In this document: one piece after another, positions 33,468 to 41,061 of the stretch
Position numbering within the stretch: the first letter of the stretch is position 1
How the letters are laid out: every line of letters starts with the position of its first letter
DNA from: Oceanobacillus sp. Castelsardo
GTDB lineage: Bacteria; Bacillota; Bacilli; Bacillales; Amphibacillaceae
Length of the DNA: 64,000 nucleotides
Assembly (NCBI RefSeq): GCF_001659985.1
Contig: NZ_LYCS01000008.1
Coordinates: 62,001 to 126,000, forward strand
Reading direction: 5' to 3'
Translations under genes and position numbers: made by a program
The notes under the pieces: generated by a model
Seen by the model: only the letters and a program-made list of their open reading frames with translations
Databases searched by the model: none
What the model was told of the DNA's origin: nothing

Positions 33468-35363
33468 TTATACTTCTGCCACTTGCACTTGTCGCTCCCT
33501 TTCGATATTTCTATGATTAAAACGAATGAGACGCATGGCATTTAAAATAACTAATAGGACACTTGCTTCATGAATGAACATTCCTGATGCTAGATGTACG
33601 GATCCCGCTAATACTCCGGCTAATAGAACAAACACAGTACCTACCGCGAAAAATGTATTTTGTTTCATATTACGAATGGTAGCTTTAGATAAAGAGTATG
33701 CATGGGAAAATTGCATTAGTTTATCCGCCATTAAGACAACATCCGCAGTTTCCATCGATACATCTGTACCACCTTCTCCCATCGCCAAACCAATATCTGC
33801 TGTAGCAATCGCAGGGGCATCATTAATTCCATCTCCAGCCATCGCAACAACATGTCCTTCTTCCTTTAATTTCTTAACCCATTCCACTTTATTTTCTGGA
33901 AGTAATTCTGCATGGAATTCATCTAATCCTAATTTTTTCGCAACTAGTTCTGCTGTGTGTTTGTTATCCCCTGTAAGCATGATCATTTTCTTAATTCCAT
34001 TTTTGCGCATCCTGGTTAATGCTTCTACCGCATCTTCGCGAATTTGGTCAGCGATAGAAAAGATTCCAACAATCTTCCCGTCAATAGCTGCAAAGATAGC
34101 TGTATTCCCTAATTTTTCTCGTTCAATGGCATACGCGCTTACCTCGTCCTTTATATGGATTCCGTCTGCATCCATTAATTTTTTATTACCTATTGATAAA
34201 TGATTGACTCCTATCGTTACATGAATACCATTTCCTTTCATAACTTCAACATTTGTCGGTTTAATGGACAGTTCCATACCTTTTTCGTTTGCTTTTTTTA
34301 CAATCGTTCTACCTAAATGATGTTCAGAAACAGTTTCTGCCTGAGCAACTAATCGTAATACATCCTCTTCCTCATATTCACCAAATACTTTAATATCTGT
34401 TACTTCCGGCTTTCCTTTTGTTAATGTACCAGTTTTATCAAATACAATGGTATCCACTTTGGAGAACTTATCCATTACTTCTCCACCTTTTACAAGAACA
34501 CCATTTTTAGCGCCATTACCAATTCCCGCGACGTTAGATACTGGGGCACCAATAACTAAAGCACCTGGACAGGCAACGACTAAGAAAGTAATCGCTATGT
34601 GTAAATCCCTTGTGATGAGGTACACAAGTACAGACAGAATAACAACTGCAGGTGTATATACATTGGCAAACTTATCAAGGAATTTCTCTGTTTTGGATTT
34701 AGAATCCTGTGCTTCTTCCATTAGCTCAATAATTTTAGCAAAAGTTGTGTCATCTCCAACCTTCTCTGCTATTATCTCCATGTATCCACTATCCACAATT
34801 GTTCCACTAAAGACCTTATCATCCTTACTTTTCATTTTTGGTACAGACTCTCCAGTAACTGCCGCTTCATTTAAAGACGCTTGCCCAGAAATGACACTTC
34901 CATCAACCGGTACCTTCCCACCAGAGCGAATAATGACGTGATCCCCTACTTCTACCTTGTCAATTTCAACTGTAACTTCTTCCCCACCTCTCCAAACAAC
35001 CGCTTCTTGAGGAGCCATATCGATTAGCTCTTTTAACGATGAACGTGTTTTCTGTAATGTACGTGCTTCGAGATAGTCACCGAATAAAAATAAGAATGTA
35101 ACAACTGCGGACTCAACATATTCACCGATAAACAATGCTCCAATTACAGCGATTGCAACGAGTAGTTCAATACTAAACACCTTCATTCGCAAAGCTTGAA
35201 ATGCCTTTATGAAAATTGGAATTCCTGCTATCACTGTGGTGATAAGTAATGCTGCTTGTTTTAAAACGGTCAAATCCATAAAATGCGTAACTAACGCTAA
35301 TACTAATAAGAAACCTGCAATTGCTGTAATATGATTTTTAAATTTGTTTATCTTTAATAACAT
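33468..35363 (-). CDS. P1B-type heavy-metal-transporting ATPase with CPG membrane motif
   Basis: Integral membrane pump of 631 aa with no N-terminal metal-binding domain. Domains in order: four N-terminal membrane helices (about residues 12-100), an actuator domain with TGES (170-173), two helices including the transport motif CPG at 265-267 (VVACPGALVIGAPVS), then phosphorylation and nucleotide domains with DKTGT (Asp309) and SEHHLG, and MAGDGINDAPAIATADIGLAMG in the hinge before the last two helices. Typical Cu/Zn/Cd pumps have CPC or CPH, and Co/Fe pumps SPC; CPG is unusual, so the ion cannot be named. Expression probably needs the activator site upstream. Confidence 0.88.
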   Translation of the reverse strand: MLLKINKFKNHITAIAGFLLVLALVTHFMDLTVLKQAALLITTVIAGIPIFIKAFQALRMKVFSIELLVAIAVIGALFIGEYVESAVVTFLFLFGDYLEARTLQKTRSSLKELIDMAPQEAVVWRGGEEVTVEIDKVEVGDHVIIRSGGKVPVDGSVISGQASLNEAAVTGESVPKMKSKDDKVFSGTIVDSGYMEIIAEKVGDDTTFAKIIELMEEAQDSKSKTEKFLDKFANVYTPAVVILSVLVYLITRDLHIAITFLVVACPGALVIGAPVSNVAGIGNGAKNGVLVKGGEVMDKFSKVDTIVFDKTGTLTKGKPEVTDIKVFGEYEEEDVLRLVAQAETVSEHHLGRTIVKKANEKGMELSIKPTNVEVMKGNGIHVTIGVNHLSIGNKKLMDADGIHIKDEVSAYAIEREKLGNTAIFAAIDGKIVGIFSIADQIREDAVEALTRMRKNGIKKMIMLTGDNKHTAELVAKKLGLDEFHAELLPENKVEWVKKLKEEGHVVAMAGDGINDAPAIATADIGLAMGEGGTDVSMETADVVLMADKLMQFSHAYSLSKATIRNMKQNTFFAVGTVFVLLAGVLAGSVHLASGMFIHEASVLLVILNAMRLIRFNHRNIERERQVQVAEV

Positions 35364-35399
35364 GAAACCTCACCTTCCCTTTCTCTTCTTTCTAGTTCA

Positions 35400-35444
35400 A
35401 TCATAAATCAGATGAGGGAAAAAGAACTTGACACCGGTCAAGTT
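35400..35444 (-). promoter_or_regulatory. Crp/Fnr class II type promoter of the P1B-type ATPase gene
   Basis: AACTTGACACCGGTCAAGTT (35425-35444) is a perfect palindrome with 8-bp arms and an ACCG centre. TATGAT (35405 to 35400 on the minus strand) is a good -10. The palindrome centre lies 29.5 bp above it, at -41.5 from the expected start. The -35 position (AGTTCT) is poor. Confidence 0.75.
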
Positions 35445-35466
35445 TAGAGAGGTATTTTTATATTCA

Positions 35467-35509
35467 TAAAAAAAAAAAAAACGGGAAAGCCAAGAAAATC
35501 TGGCCTTCC
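35467..35509 (-). terminator. Strong minus-strand terminator upstream of the ATPase promoter
   Basis: GGGAAGGCCAGA pairs with TCTTGGCTTTCCC (minus reading, one mismatch), followed by fourteen T. It lies upstream of the activator site, so it probably insulates the ATPase promoter from antisense read-through across the thioredoxin-like gene. Confidence 0.75.
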
Positions 35510-35690
35510 CAATATGAGAACGAATCATGGATCAAAGGAAATTACATTCTAAACAAATTCTTGTCTAGATGTACTATATTTATATTCATTTAAAAACTGC
35601 TTGTATAGTTTGTCTCCCCTAAGATATACGTACAATTTCCATTAAATCATATAGATTGATATACTAAATTCTAACGAATGAGGTGAAGAA

Positions 35691-36029
35691 ATGGGGGAAT
35701 TTGAAAATTTAACTAGTTTGGATAAGGTTGATACATTTATTCAAAGCTCCGAATTATCCTTTATATATATTTCAAAAAACAACTGTAGTGTTTGTCATGG
35801 ACTTCTTCCTCAAGTACAAAATCTAATGAAAAAATACCCAAACATTACATTAGGTCATGTGAATGTAGATACGGTAGGAGAAATTGCCGGTCGATTTAAT
35901 ATTTTTACAGTTCCAGTGCTATTACTCTTTGTTAACGGCAAAGAGTATATAAGGGAAGCACGAATTGTTCATATGGATTTATTAGAACAAAAAATAGATA
36001 AAATATACAAAAATGTGGTTGGTCCATAA
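35691..36029 (+). CDS. Thioredoxin-like protein
   Basis: A 112-aa thioredoxin-fold protein with the redox pair Cys32 and Cys35 in NNCSVCHGLLP and the cis-proline loop IFTVPVLLLF. CSVC replaces the classical CGPC, so redox potential and partners may differ. No export signal is seen, so it is cytoplasmic. TGAGGTGAAG precedes the ATG. The stop codon lies in the loop of the following hairpin. Its place between the metal pump and the ytr-type operon does not show a functional link. Confidence 0.85.
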   Translation: MGEFENLTSLDKVDTFIQSSELSFIYISKNNCSVCHGLLPQVQNLMKKYPNITLGHVNVDTVGEIAGRFNIFTVPVLLLFVNGKEYIREARIVHMDLLEQKIDKIYKNVVGP

Positions 36030-36039
36030 CCAACCACAT
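36013..36039. terminator. Hairpin shared by the thioredoxin-like gene and the ytr-type operon
   Basis: ATGTGGTTGGT and ACCAACCACAT are perfect 11-bp arms. The minus-strand tail TTTTTG is better than the plus-strand tail, so it mainly ends the ytr-type operon. It contains the stop codon of the thioredoxin-like gene. Confidence 0.75.
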
Positions 36040-36044
36040 CCCCT

Positions 36045-37223
36045 TTATTCAAAAGCTAGGTCATTTAAATCTAGGTATACATTTTCCAATTCTCTGTCTG
36101 CGCTCAATTTTCCTTCATAAACTAGCTTTCCAGTCTTTTCGTCTAACACAAACAAGTTGTTTCCTTCTTCACTTGAATTAGGGATAAATATTTTTCCATC
36201 ATGGAAAATCACGTTTGTATTTCCTTCATTTAGATTTAATGTAGTCGGAACTTCAATCGTATTTAATTCCCCATCATCCATTTGATAACGAATAAACTCA
36301 AATCCACTTTTCGTTTTATTCAAGAAATAAACGACCCCTCCATGAACATATGCAGTTTTCTCCACAAATAATCGTTCATTCGGTAAATTCATCTCTTTTA
36401 ATTCATTTGTCTCGAAATGATAAGCGAAATAATCGGAACCATCCGCTTCAAATCCATATTCTTTTTCTTTCATATGATCCAATCGGAAGACAAAATAGTC
36501 CTCTTTTCCGATTTCCATATCATTATTTACTTCAATTAACTCAGTCCATCCTTTATCGGAATGATCTACTTTATTTTCATAAATGATTTCATCACCAATT
36601 AAGGACCCATTTTCTATATTAATACGGTATACATGGAAACCCTCTTCTGTTTCAGATTCATTTGGATTATGCGTATAGAAGTTTCGTGTAGTGATGATAA
36701 CTTCCTTTTCATCCGCTTGAACATCTACCACATTCATATAGTTAATGTTATTTTTAGGTATCTCCACTTGAAAGTCTGTCGTTTCATTGACTTCTTTATC
36801 CAACATTTCGATTCTAAAACCTATGTCAGATTCTATACCTAATGACCCTGCATAGATTAACCGTTTATCATCCTCAAAGAAAGCTGATGAACCCTCATTT
36901 TTTCCACGCATGAATTTGCGATAATCTGATTGTAATCTTCTTATCGTTGAGTCTTGGAAAACTTCTGTTAAATAATCAAAATAAGAAAGTTCACTTTGAT
37001 AAATAGTATCTTCGGATGTAATCTTAACATTTTCCCCAATCTCTTTGTAGTTATCAAAATAGTTTCCCATAAATGTTAAGCCATTCACGACATCCTCATC
37101 ACCGCCCACCTTCTCTAAATGAAATTCTGGGTAATCAGAATTAGCAAAGGCATTTTGAATATAATAGGTTCCAATACCCAAGATAACAATTGCCGCAAGT
37201 ACAATTACTTTCCAATAACGCAT
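36045..37223 (-). CDS. Membrane-anchored extracytoplasmic protein of the ytr-type ABC operon
   Basis: A 392-aa protein with one N-terminal hydrophobic anchor (about residues 5-27); the rest is predicted outside the membrane. The body is rich in beta-strand patterns and repeats such as VYRINIENGSLIGDEIIYE, YAYHFETNELKEMNLP and LFVLDEKTGKLVYEGKL, spaced as in a beta-propeller. I do not recognise a named family. It is the last gene after the regulator, ATPase and permease, so it may be an accessory sensor or binding component of that ABC system. Confidence 0.65.
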   Translation of the reverse strand: MRYWKVIVLAAIVILGIGTYYIQNAFANSDYPEFHLEKVGGDEDVVNGLTFMGNYFDNYKEIGENVKITSEDTIYQSELSYFDYLTEVFQDSTIRRLQSDYRKFMRGKNEGSSAFFEDDKRLIYAGSLGIESDIGFRIEMLDKEVNETTDFQVEIPKNNINYMNVVDVQADEKEVIITTRNFYTHNPNESETEEGFHVYRINIENGSLIGDEIIYENKVDHSDKGWTELIEVNNDMEIGKEDYFVFRLDHMKEKEYGFEADGSDYFAYHFETNELKEMNLPNERLFVEKTAYVHGGVVYFLNKTKSGFEFIRYQMDDGELNTIEVPTTLNLNEGNTNVIFHDGKIFIPNSSEEGNNLFVLDEKTGKLVYEGKLSADRELENVYLDLNDLAFE

Positions 37224-37237
37224 TTATCTCGCCTCCT

Positions 37238-38083
37238 TTACACCGTTACTTTACGATTTAGAAGATAATGACTAACCCAAATCGAAATCCCTGTTACAAT
37301 AATGCCTAAAATAACTTCTATAATGAATAATTCCTCTGGATAAAAATAGCCAAATTCAGAAAACACCATTTCTAAACTAGATGGTAATAAAAAGATAACT
37401 AGTGCAATAATACAGTAAACTACACCAAAGATAATTCCTTTTATGCGATAACTTCTTTCAAAGAGAATGGCAGTAAACAATGTAAATACCGTCATAAAGC
37501 CAATTCCGTAATGGGCAAAAAATTGAACTAAGCTATTAGGTAGAAGCATTTGTAAACTTGCGAATCCATTAGAACTATTAATTACCTCCCTTATAGTCAT
37601 ATCCACTCGTAAATCTAAGGGCACAATCGTCTGAAATATGATATTTTCAATTGGTAGAAGGATTAATTGAATGCTTACTAAGCCTAAAACCATTAAGAAA
37701 ATAGCACTTGCTTTTGCTAACAAAATGTTAATTCTTGCTGTCGGGAGCATTAGTAAACGATAGATAAACGTGTTTTTTCCAAACCAATCACGGTACCAAA
37801 TAAAGAAGCAGTAAAAGATTAAAGCTGCTGCACTCAATCCCACTGGTAAGATAAACCAACCAGAAATCAGAATACGAGACATGGTTAACGGCCAATACAT
37901 TTCTAAAAATTGGGTTAAGCTCATAGATCCCTCAAACATCTCTCTGTTTGCCATGTCCATAAATTGGTTGGATTCCACAATAACACCAACTATTTGTGAA
38001 ATGATAACAATCCCAATTAAAGTTAAATAGATCTTCATAAATCGCTTCAACTCAAAATCAACTAACTTTACATAGTTTCTCAT
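37238..38083 (-). CDS. ABC transporter permease of the ytr-type operon
   Basis: A 281-aa polytopic protein with about six membrane segments: around 17-37, 67-91, 115-140, 185-205, 215-235 and 250-272. The first loop after helix one is long and extracytoplasmic, as in ABC-2 type permeases. It overlaps the ATPase gene by 4 bp, which supports a complex. The exporter's substrate is not evident; ytr-type systems in Bacillus respond to cell-wall antibiotics, which is known for that family and only inferred here. Confidence 0.75.
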   Translation of the reverse strand: MRNYVKLVDFELKRFMKIYLTLIGIVIISQIVGVIVESNQFMDMANREMFEGSMSLTQFLEMYWPLTMSRILISGWFILPVGLSAAALIFYCFFIWYRDWFGKNTFIYRLLMLPTARINILLAKASAIFLMVLGLVSIQLILLPIENIIFQTIVPLDLRVDMTIREVINSSNGFASLQMLLPNSLVQFFAHYGIGFMTVFTLFTAILFERSYRIKGIIFGVVYCIIALVIFLLPSSLEMVFSEFGYFYPEELFIIEVILGIIVTGISIWVSHYLLNRKVTV

Positions 38084-38769
38084 CTCTGATAAACCTCCCT
38101 CATTACATCCACGACGGACTTCCCTTCCAATTCCCGAACTTCTTCTGTACGAAATTCCCTTAACACTTTTCCATCATCAAGAAGTACGGCTTTATCAATT
38201 AAATGTTCAATGTCATTGATTTCATGTGTTGTAATAATGACCCCACGATCCTCTACTAAATGACTGGTGAATACTTCCGTAATCTGTTCCCTACTAAAAA
38301 TATCAATTCCCGAAAATGGTTCATCCATTAATAAATAATCCACATCAAGCCCAAGACCCAGTAACAGATTGACCTTTGCTGTGTTTCCCTTTGATAAGCT
38401 CGATATTTTCTCTTCTTCTTTCAAACGAAAAAATGAAAGTAACTCTTTAGCACGTTCTTCATTCCAACTTTTATAAAAGTCCTTCATAAACTGTAACGCT
38501 TCACCTATCTTCATTTGTGGAAGCATCGTAATAGCATCAGGAATAAACGTAATCTTTTCATACGTCTCTTTTGTTAACCTTTCGCTATCAATTAATATTT
38601 CCCCACCTTTTATCGGGGTGAGATTCATAATAGCATTCATAATTGTCGTTTTCCCCGCGCCATTTATTCCGATTAAACAAGTGATTTCTCCCTTGTTAGC
38701 TGTAAACGAAACTCCCTTAAGTACTTTTTTCAGCCCAAAGTTTTTCTTAATATCCTTTACCTCAATCAT
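38080..38769 (-). CDS. ABC transporter ATP-binding protein, YtrB-like
   Basis: A 229-aa ATPase. Walker A is GINGAGKTT (about residues 33-41), Walker B is YLLMDEPFSGID, and the H-loop is ITTHEINDIEHL. The signature is SLSKGNTAKV, the degenerate LSKG form common in YtrB/BcrA-like exporters. It follows a GntR regulator gene in the order known from ytrABCDEF. The 4-bp overlap with the permease gene indicates a joint complex. Confidence 0.82.
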   Translation of the reverse strand: MIEVKDIKKNFGLKKVLKGVSFTANKGEITCLIGINGAGKTTIMNAIMNLTPIKGGEILIDSERLTKETYEKITFIPDAITMLPQMKIGEALQFMKDFYKSWNEERAKELLSFFRLKEEEKISSLSKGNTAKVNLLLGLGLDVDYLLMDEPFSGIDIFSREQITEVFTSHLVEDRGVIITTHEINDIEHLIDKAVLLDDGKVLREFRTEEVRELEGKSVVDVMREVYQR

Positions 38770-38780
38770 ATTCCTACCCC

Positions 38781-39140
38781 CTATCCTTCTACATATTTTT
38801 CTTTGAGTAATCCAATAACTTCATCCAATGAAGCATTAATTGGCCGAATAGCTGTTACAAAATTATCAATTGCCTCTGAAATCAATTCATCACGTATTCT
38901 ACCAATCACTTCCTCATTCTTCGTGATTTTGCTTGGACTATTCCCCTCCGTAAAAATCAAACCAGCTTCCTCCATTTCTTTATACGCACGTTGCGCAGTA
39001 TTAGGATTAATTTTCAATTGATTGGCTAATTCTCTTCTAGATGGGATTTCCTGTCCTGGTTCATAATGTCCTGATGCTATTTGTTGTTTAAAATGCCGAA
39101 TAACTTGAATATAAACAGGATCCCTTTTATTAAATTTCAT
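38781..39140 (-). CDS. GntR-family regulator, YtrA subfamily
   Basis: Winged-helix repressor of 119 aa: GntR DNA-binding domain (about residues 10-78) with GQEIPSRRELANQLKINPNTAQRAYKEME, followed by a very short C-terminal dimerisation helix pair with no ligand-binding domain. That architecture defines the YtrA subfamily. Four copies of TGTATTA-N6-TAATACA upstream of its start are the likely operator, so autoregulation of the whole operon is expected. Confidence 0.88.
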   Translation of the reverse strand: MKFNKRDPVYIQVIRHFKQQIASGHYEPGQEIPSRRELANQLKINPNTAQRAYKEMEEAGLIFTEGNSPSKITKNEEVIGRIRDELISEAIDNFVTAIRPINASLDEVIGLLKEKYVEG

Positions 39141-39172
39141 AAAAACATCTCCTAAGTATGTTTTAGTTTTAA

Positions 39173-39292
39173 TGTATTATCCTCTTAATACACTTCATCC
39201 GTAAAAAATGTATTAAACGATTAGTACACTATAACGAAACTGATGTATTAGACACTTAATACATCCCTGTTGTGTATTATATGATTAATACA
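39173..39292 (-). promoter_or_regulatory. Four-copy operator array of the ytr-type operon
   Basis: TGTATTA-N6-TAATACA palindromes at 39173-39192, 39209-39228 (one mismatch in the right arm), 39244-39263 and 39273-39292. Centre spacings are 36, 35 and 29 bp. The nearest copy is 33 bp upstream of the GntR start codon. Multiple identical palindromes in front of a repressor gene indicate cooperative autoregulation. Confidence 0.82.
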
Positions 39293-39431
39293 CTTTCCTT
39301 GTCAACATTATTTCCATAAAATATTTCGACATAATATTGCCCAAGAAATATTATTTCAACAATTTATGATCATTCCCTATATTACCTTCATTCCATCATT
39401 CTTAATTGTGTTAAAATGTCTAATAATGCCT

Positions 39432-39771
39432 GTTCAAAAAGGAGGATGAAAAGGACCCAGCAGTTCGAGGCGGCCTAGCTTTGAGGCAGAAAAAAGGCAT
39501 TTCTGCATAAGTGCAACTAAGGCATTCGCCGAAGAACATGGCGAACGCCAAGTTTTCTAAGAACGGAACGTATGCAATTAATACGTGGGTACGGACTTGC
39601 ATAGGATGTGCTGACTTCTACGTTGCCCACAGAATAAGGAAAGCTTCCGCGGTCATACACCGCACGCAGAAAAAGCGTTTTTCTTTTTCAAGGACGTGGG
39701 CGTTCTTAGTAGAAGTCCCGCTATAGCCAACGAAGAAATGCGAAGTGTCATTTTCACCGGACTTTCTGAAC
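39432..39771 (+). repeat. A-family dispersed repeat, copy A4, carrying two internal insertions
   Basis: Ends match A3 (GTTCAAAAAGGAGGATG and CACCGGACTTTCTGAAC), but the element is 340 bp. About 75 bp (39486-39560) containing a B-family unit, and about 130 bp (39595-39724) of other hairpin-rich sequence, interrupt the standard interior. The second insertion has ACTTCTACG and AGTAGAAGT near its ends. It occupies most of the gap between the ytr-type operator and exoA. Confidence 0.85.
39505..39560 (+). repeat. B-family hairpin repeat, copy B3, nested in A4
   Basis: GCATAAGTGCAACTAAGG then GGCGAACGCCAAGTTTTC; the GGCATTCGCC and GGCGAACGCC arms form a hairpin. Related units are B1 (16247-16303) and B2 (22634-22685). 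Confidence 0.7.
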
Positions 39772-39809
39772 AACCACTAATAGCTTGAAGGCAAAGGAGA
39801 GTTAATTGA

Positions 39810-40577
39810 ATGAAACTAGTTTCATGGAACGTAAACGGATTACGCGCCTGTGTAAGAAAAGGATTTTTAGATTATTTCGAGCAAGTTGATGCAGATATCT
39901 TCTGCTTACAAGAAATAAAACTACAAGAAGGACAAATAGACCTTGAATTAGATGGTTATTATCAATATTGGAATTACGCTGAAAAAAAGGGGTATTCTGG
40001 AACAGCGGTTTTTACTAAACAAAAACCATTGTCAGTTTCCTATGGCGTTGGTGACAATGAAACAGAAAATGAAGGTAGAATCATTACGTTAGAATTCGAT
40101 ACCTTTTATTTAGTAAATGTATATACACCGAACGCTAAAAGAGATCTATCTAGATTAGATTACCGCTTGGAATGGGAAGATGAACTATACCATTATTTAA
40201 AACAATTGGACGAGAAAAAACCGATAATATATTGCGGAGATTTAAATGTTGCTCATCAGGAAATTGATTTAAAAAATGACAAAACCAATCACGGTAACTC
40301 TGGTTTCACAACTGAAGAACGTGGAAAAATGACGCGTTTATTAGAATCCGGCTTTACTGACACGCTTCGTTACTTTTATCCAGATAAAGATGATATATAC
40401 ACATGGTGGTCCTATATGAAAACCATTCGTGAGCGGAATATAGGTTGGAGAATTGACTACTTTATTGTTTCCGAACGAATGAAGGACCTTTTAAAAGATT
40501 CCCATGTTCATTCTCATATATTAGGAAGTGATCATTGTCCAATTATGTTGGAAATTAAGTCTTCAAACCAAGATTAG
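39810..40577 (+). CDS. exoA: Exodeoxyribonuclease III (AP endonuclease)
   Basis: Magnesium-dependent DNA repair enzyme that cuts at abasic sites and trims 3' ends. Motifs in order: SWNVNGLRAC (residues 4-13), DIFCLQEIKLQ (catalytic Glu), YTPNAKRDLSRL, YCGDLNVAHQEIDL, GFTTEERGKM, TWWSYMKTIRERNIGWRIDYFI and GSDHCPIMLEI with the catalytic Asp-His. At 255 aa it is standard. AAAGGAG lies before the ATG. It is 38 bp downstream of A4. Confidence 0.95.
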   Translation: MKLVSWNVNGLRACVRKGFLDYFEQVDADIFCLQEIKLQEGQIDLELDGYYQYWNYAEKKGYSGTAVFTKQKPLSVSYGVGDNETENEGRIITLEFDTFYLVNVYTPNAKRDLSRLDYRLEWEDELYHYLKQLDEKKPIIYCGDLNVAHQEIDLKNDKTNHGNSGFTTEERGKMTRLLESGFTDTLRYFYPDKDDIYTWWSYMKTIRERNIGWRIDYFIVSERMKDLLKDSHVHSHILGSDHCPIMLEIKSSNQD

Positions 40578-40619
40578 AACAATTAGAAAAAAGGATACTG
40601 TTAATGGAGGTTGAAAAAA

Positions 40620-41018
40620 ATGAAAAAACTTATTCCGCACGTTCGCATTGAAAATTGTAAAGAAGCCATTGAATATTATCAACATATATTTGGTGGGGAA
40701 ATTAAGAATACACAGTTAGCAGATGGAATTGAAATGTTTAAGGGACATGAAGGGAAATACATCCACGCAGAATTACACATGAATAAAGATTGTATTATCT
40801 ATTTTGCAGACTCACTAGGCAAACAAATGATAAATGGAAATAACATTCTCTTCGGACCTGATTTAGAAAGTGAAGAGGAGATAAATAAAATTTACAATGA
40901 TTTATCCCAAGAAGGTGAAATCCAAATGGAGTTACAAGACACCTTTTGGGGCGCTAAACATGCAATAGTGAAAGATAAATACGGAATCGCATGGGAATTA
41001 AACTATACGAAAAAATAA
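40620..41018 (+). CDS. VOC-superfamily protein (PhnB/glyoxalase-like fold)
   Basis: A 132-aa protein with the beta-alpha-beta-beta-beta repeats of the vicinal oxygen chelate fold. IPHVRIENCKEAIEYYQHIFGGE starts the first half, and WGAKHAIVKDKYGIAWELNY ends the second, closely resembling PhnB-like proteins. No catalytic activity can be assigned, since metal ligands of true glyoxalases are not all evident. A TTG at 40611 touches the GGAGG; the ATG at 40620 is correctly spaced, so I start there. Confidence 0.8.
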   Translation: MKKLIPHVRIENCKEAIEYYQHIFGGEIKNTQLADGIEMFKGHEGKYIHAELHMNKDCIIYFADSLGKQMINGNNILFGPDLESEEEINKIYNDLSQEGEIQMELQDTFWGAKHAIVKDKYGIAWELNYTKK

Positions 41019-41024
41019 TTTGGA

Positions 41025-41056
41025 AAAGCACTCAATTCTTATTCTTGAGTGCTTTC
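41025..41056. terminator. Terminator between the VOC and MBL genes
   Basis: AAAGCACTCAA pairs with TTGAGTGCTTT around a 9-nt loop, tail TCATTT, between two convergent genes. Confidence 0.75.
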
Positions 41057-41061
41057 ATTTA

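Noticed and set aside
33574-34941. Long plus-strand frames (up to 209 codons) opposite the P-type ATPase gene
   Set aside because: They are antisense shadows of a gene with all catalytic motifs intact; their translations are low-complexity Ser/Thr/Ile-rich sequence.
39511-39726. A 71-codon frame on the + strand inside repeat A4
   Set aside because: It spans the boundaries of nested repeat segments and has no initiation signal or family resemblance.
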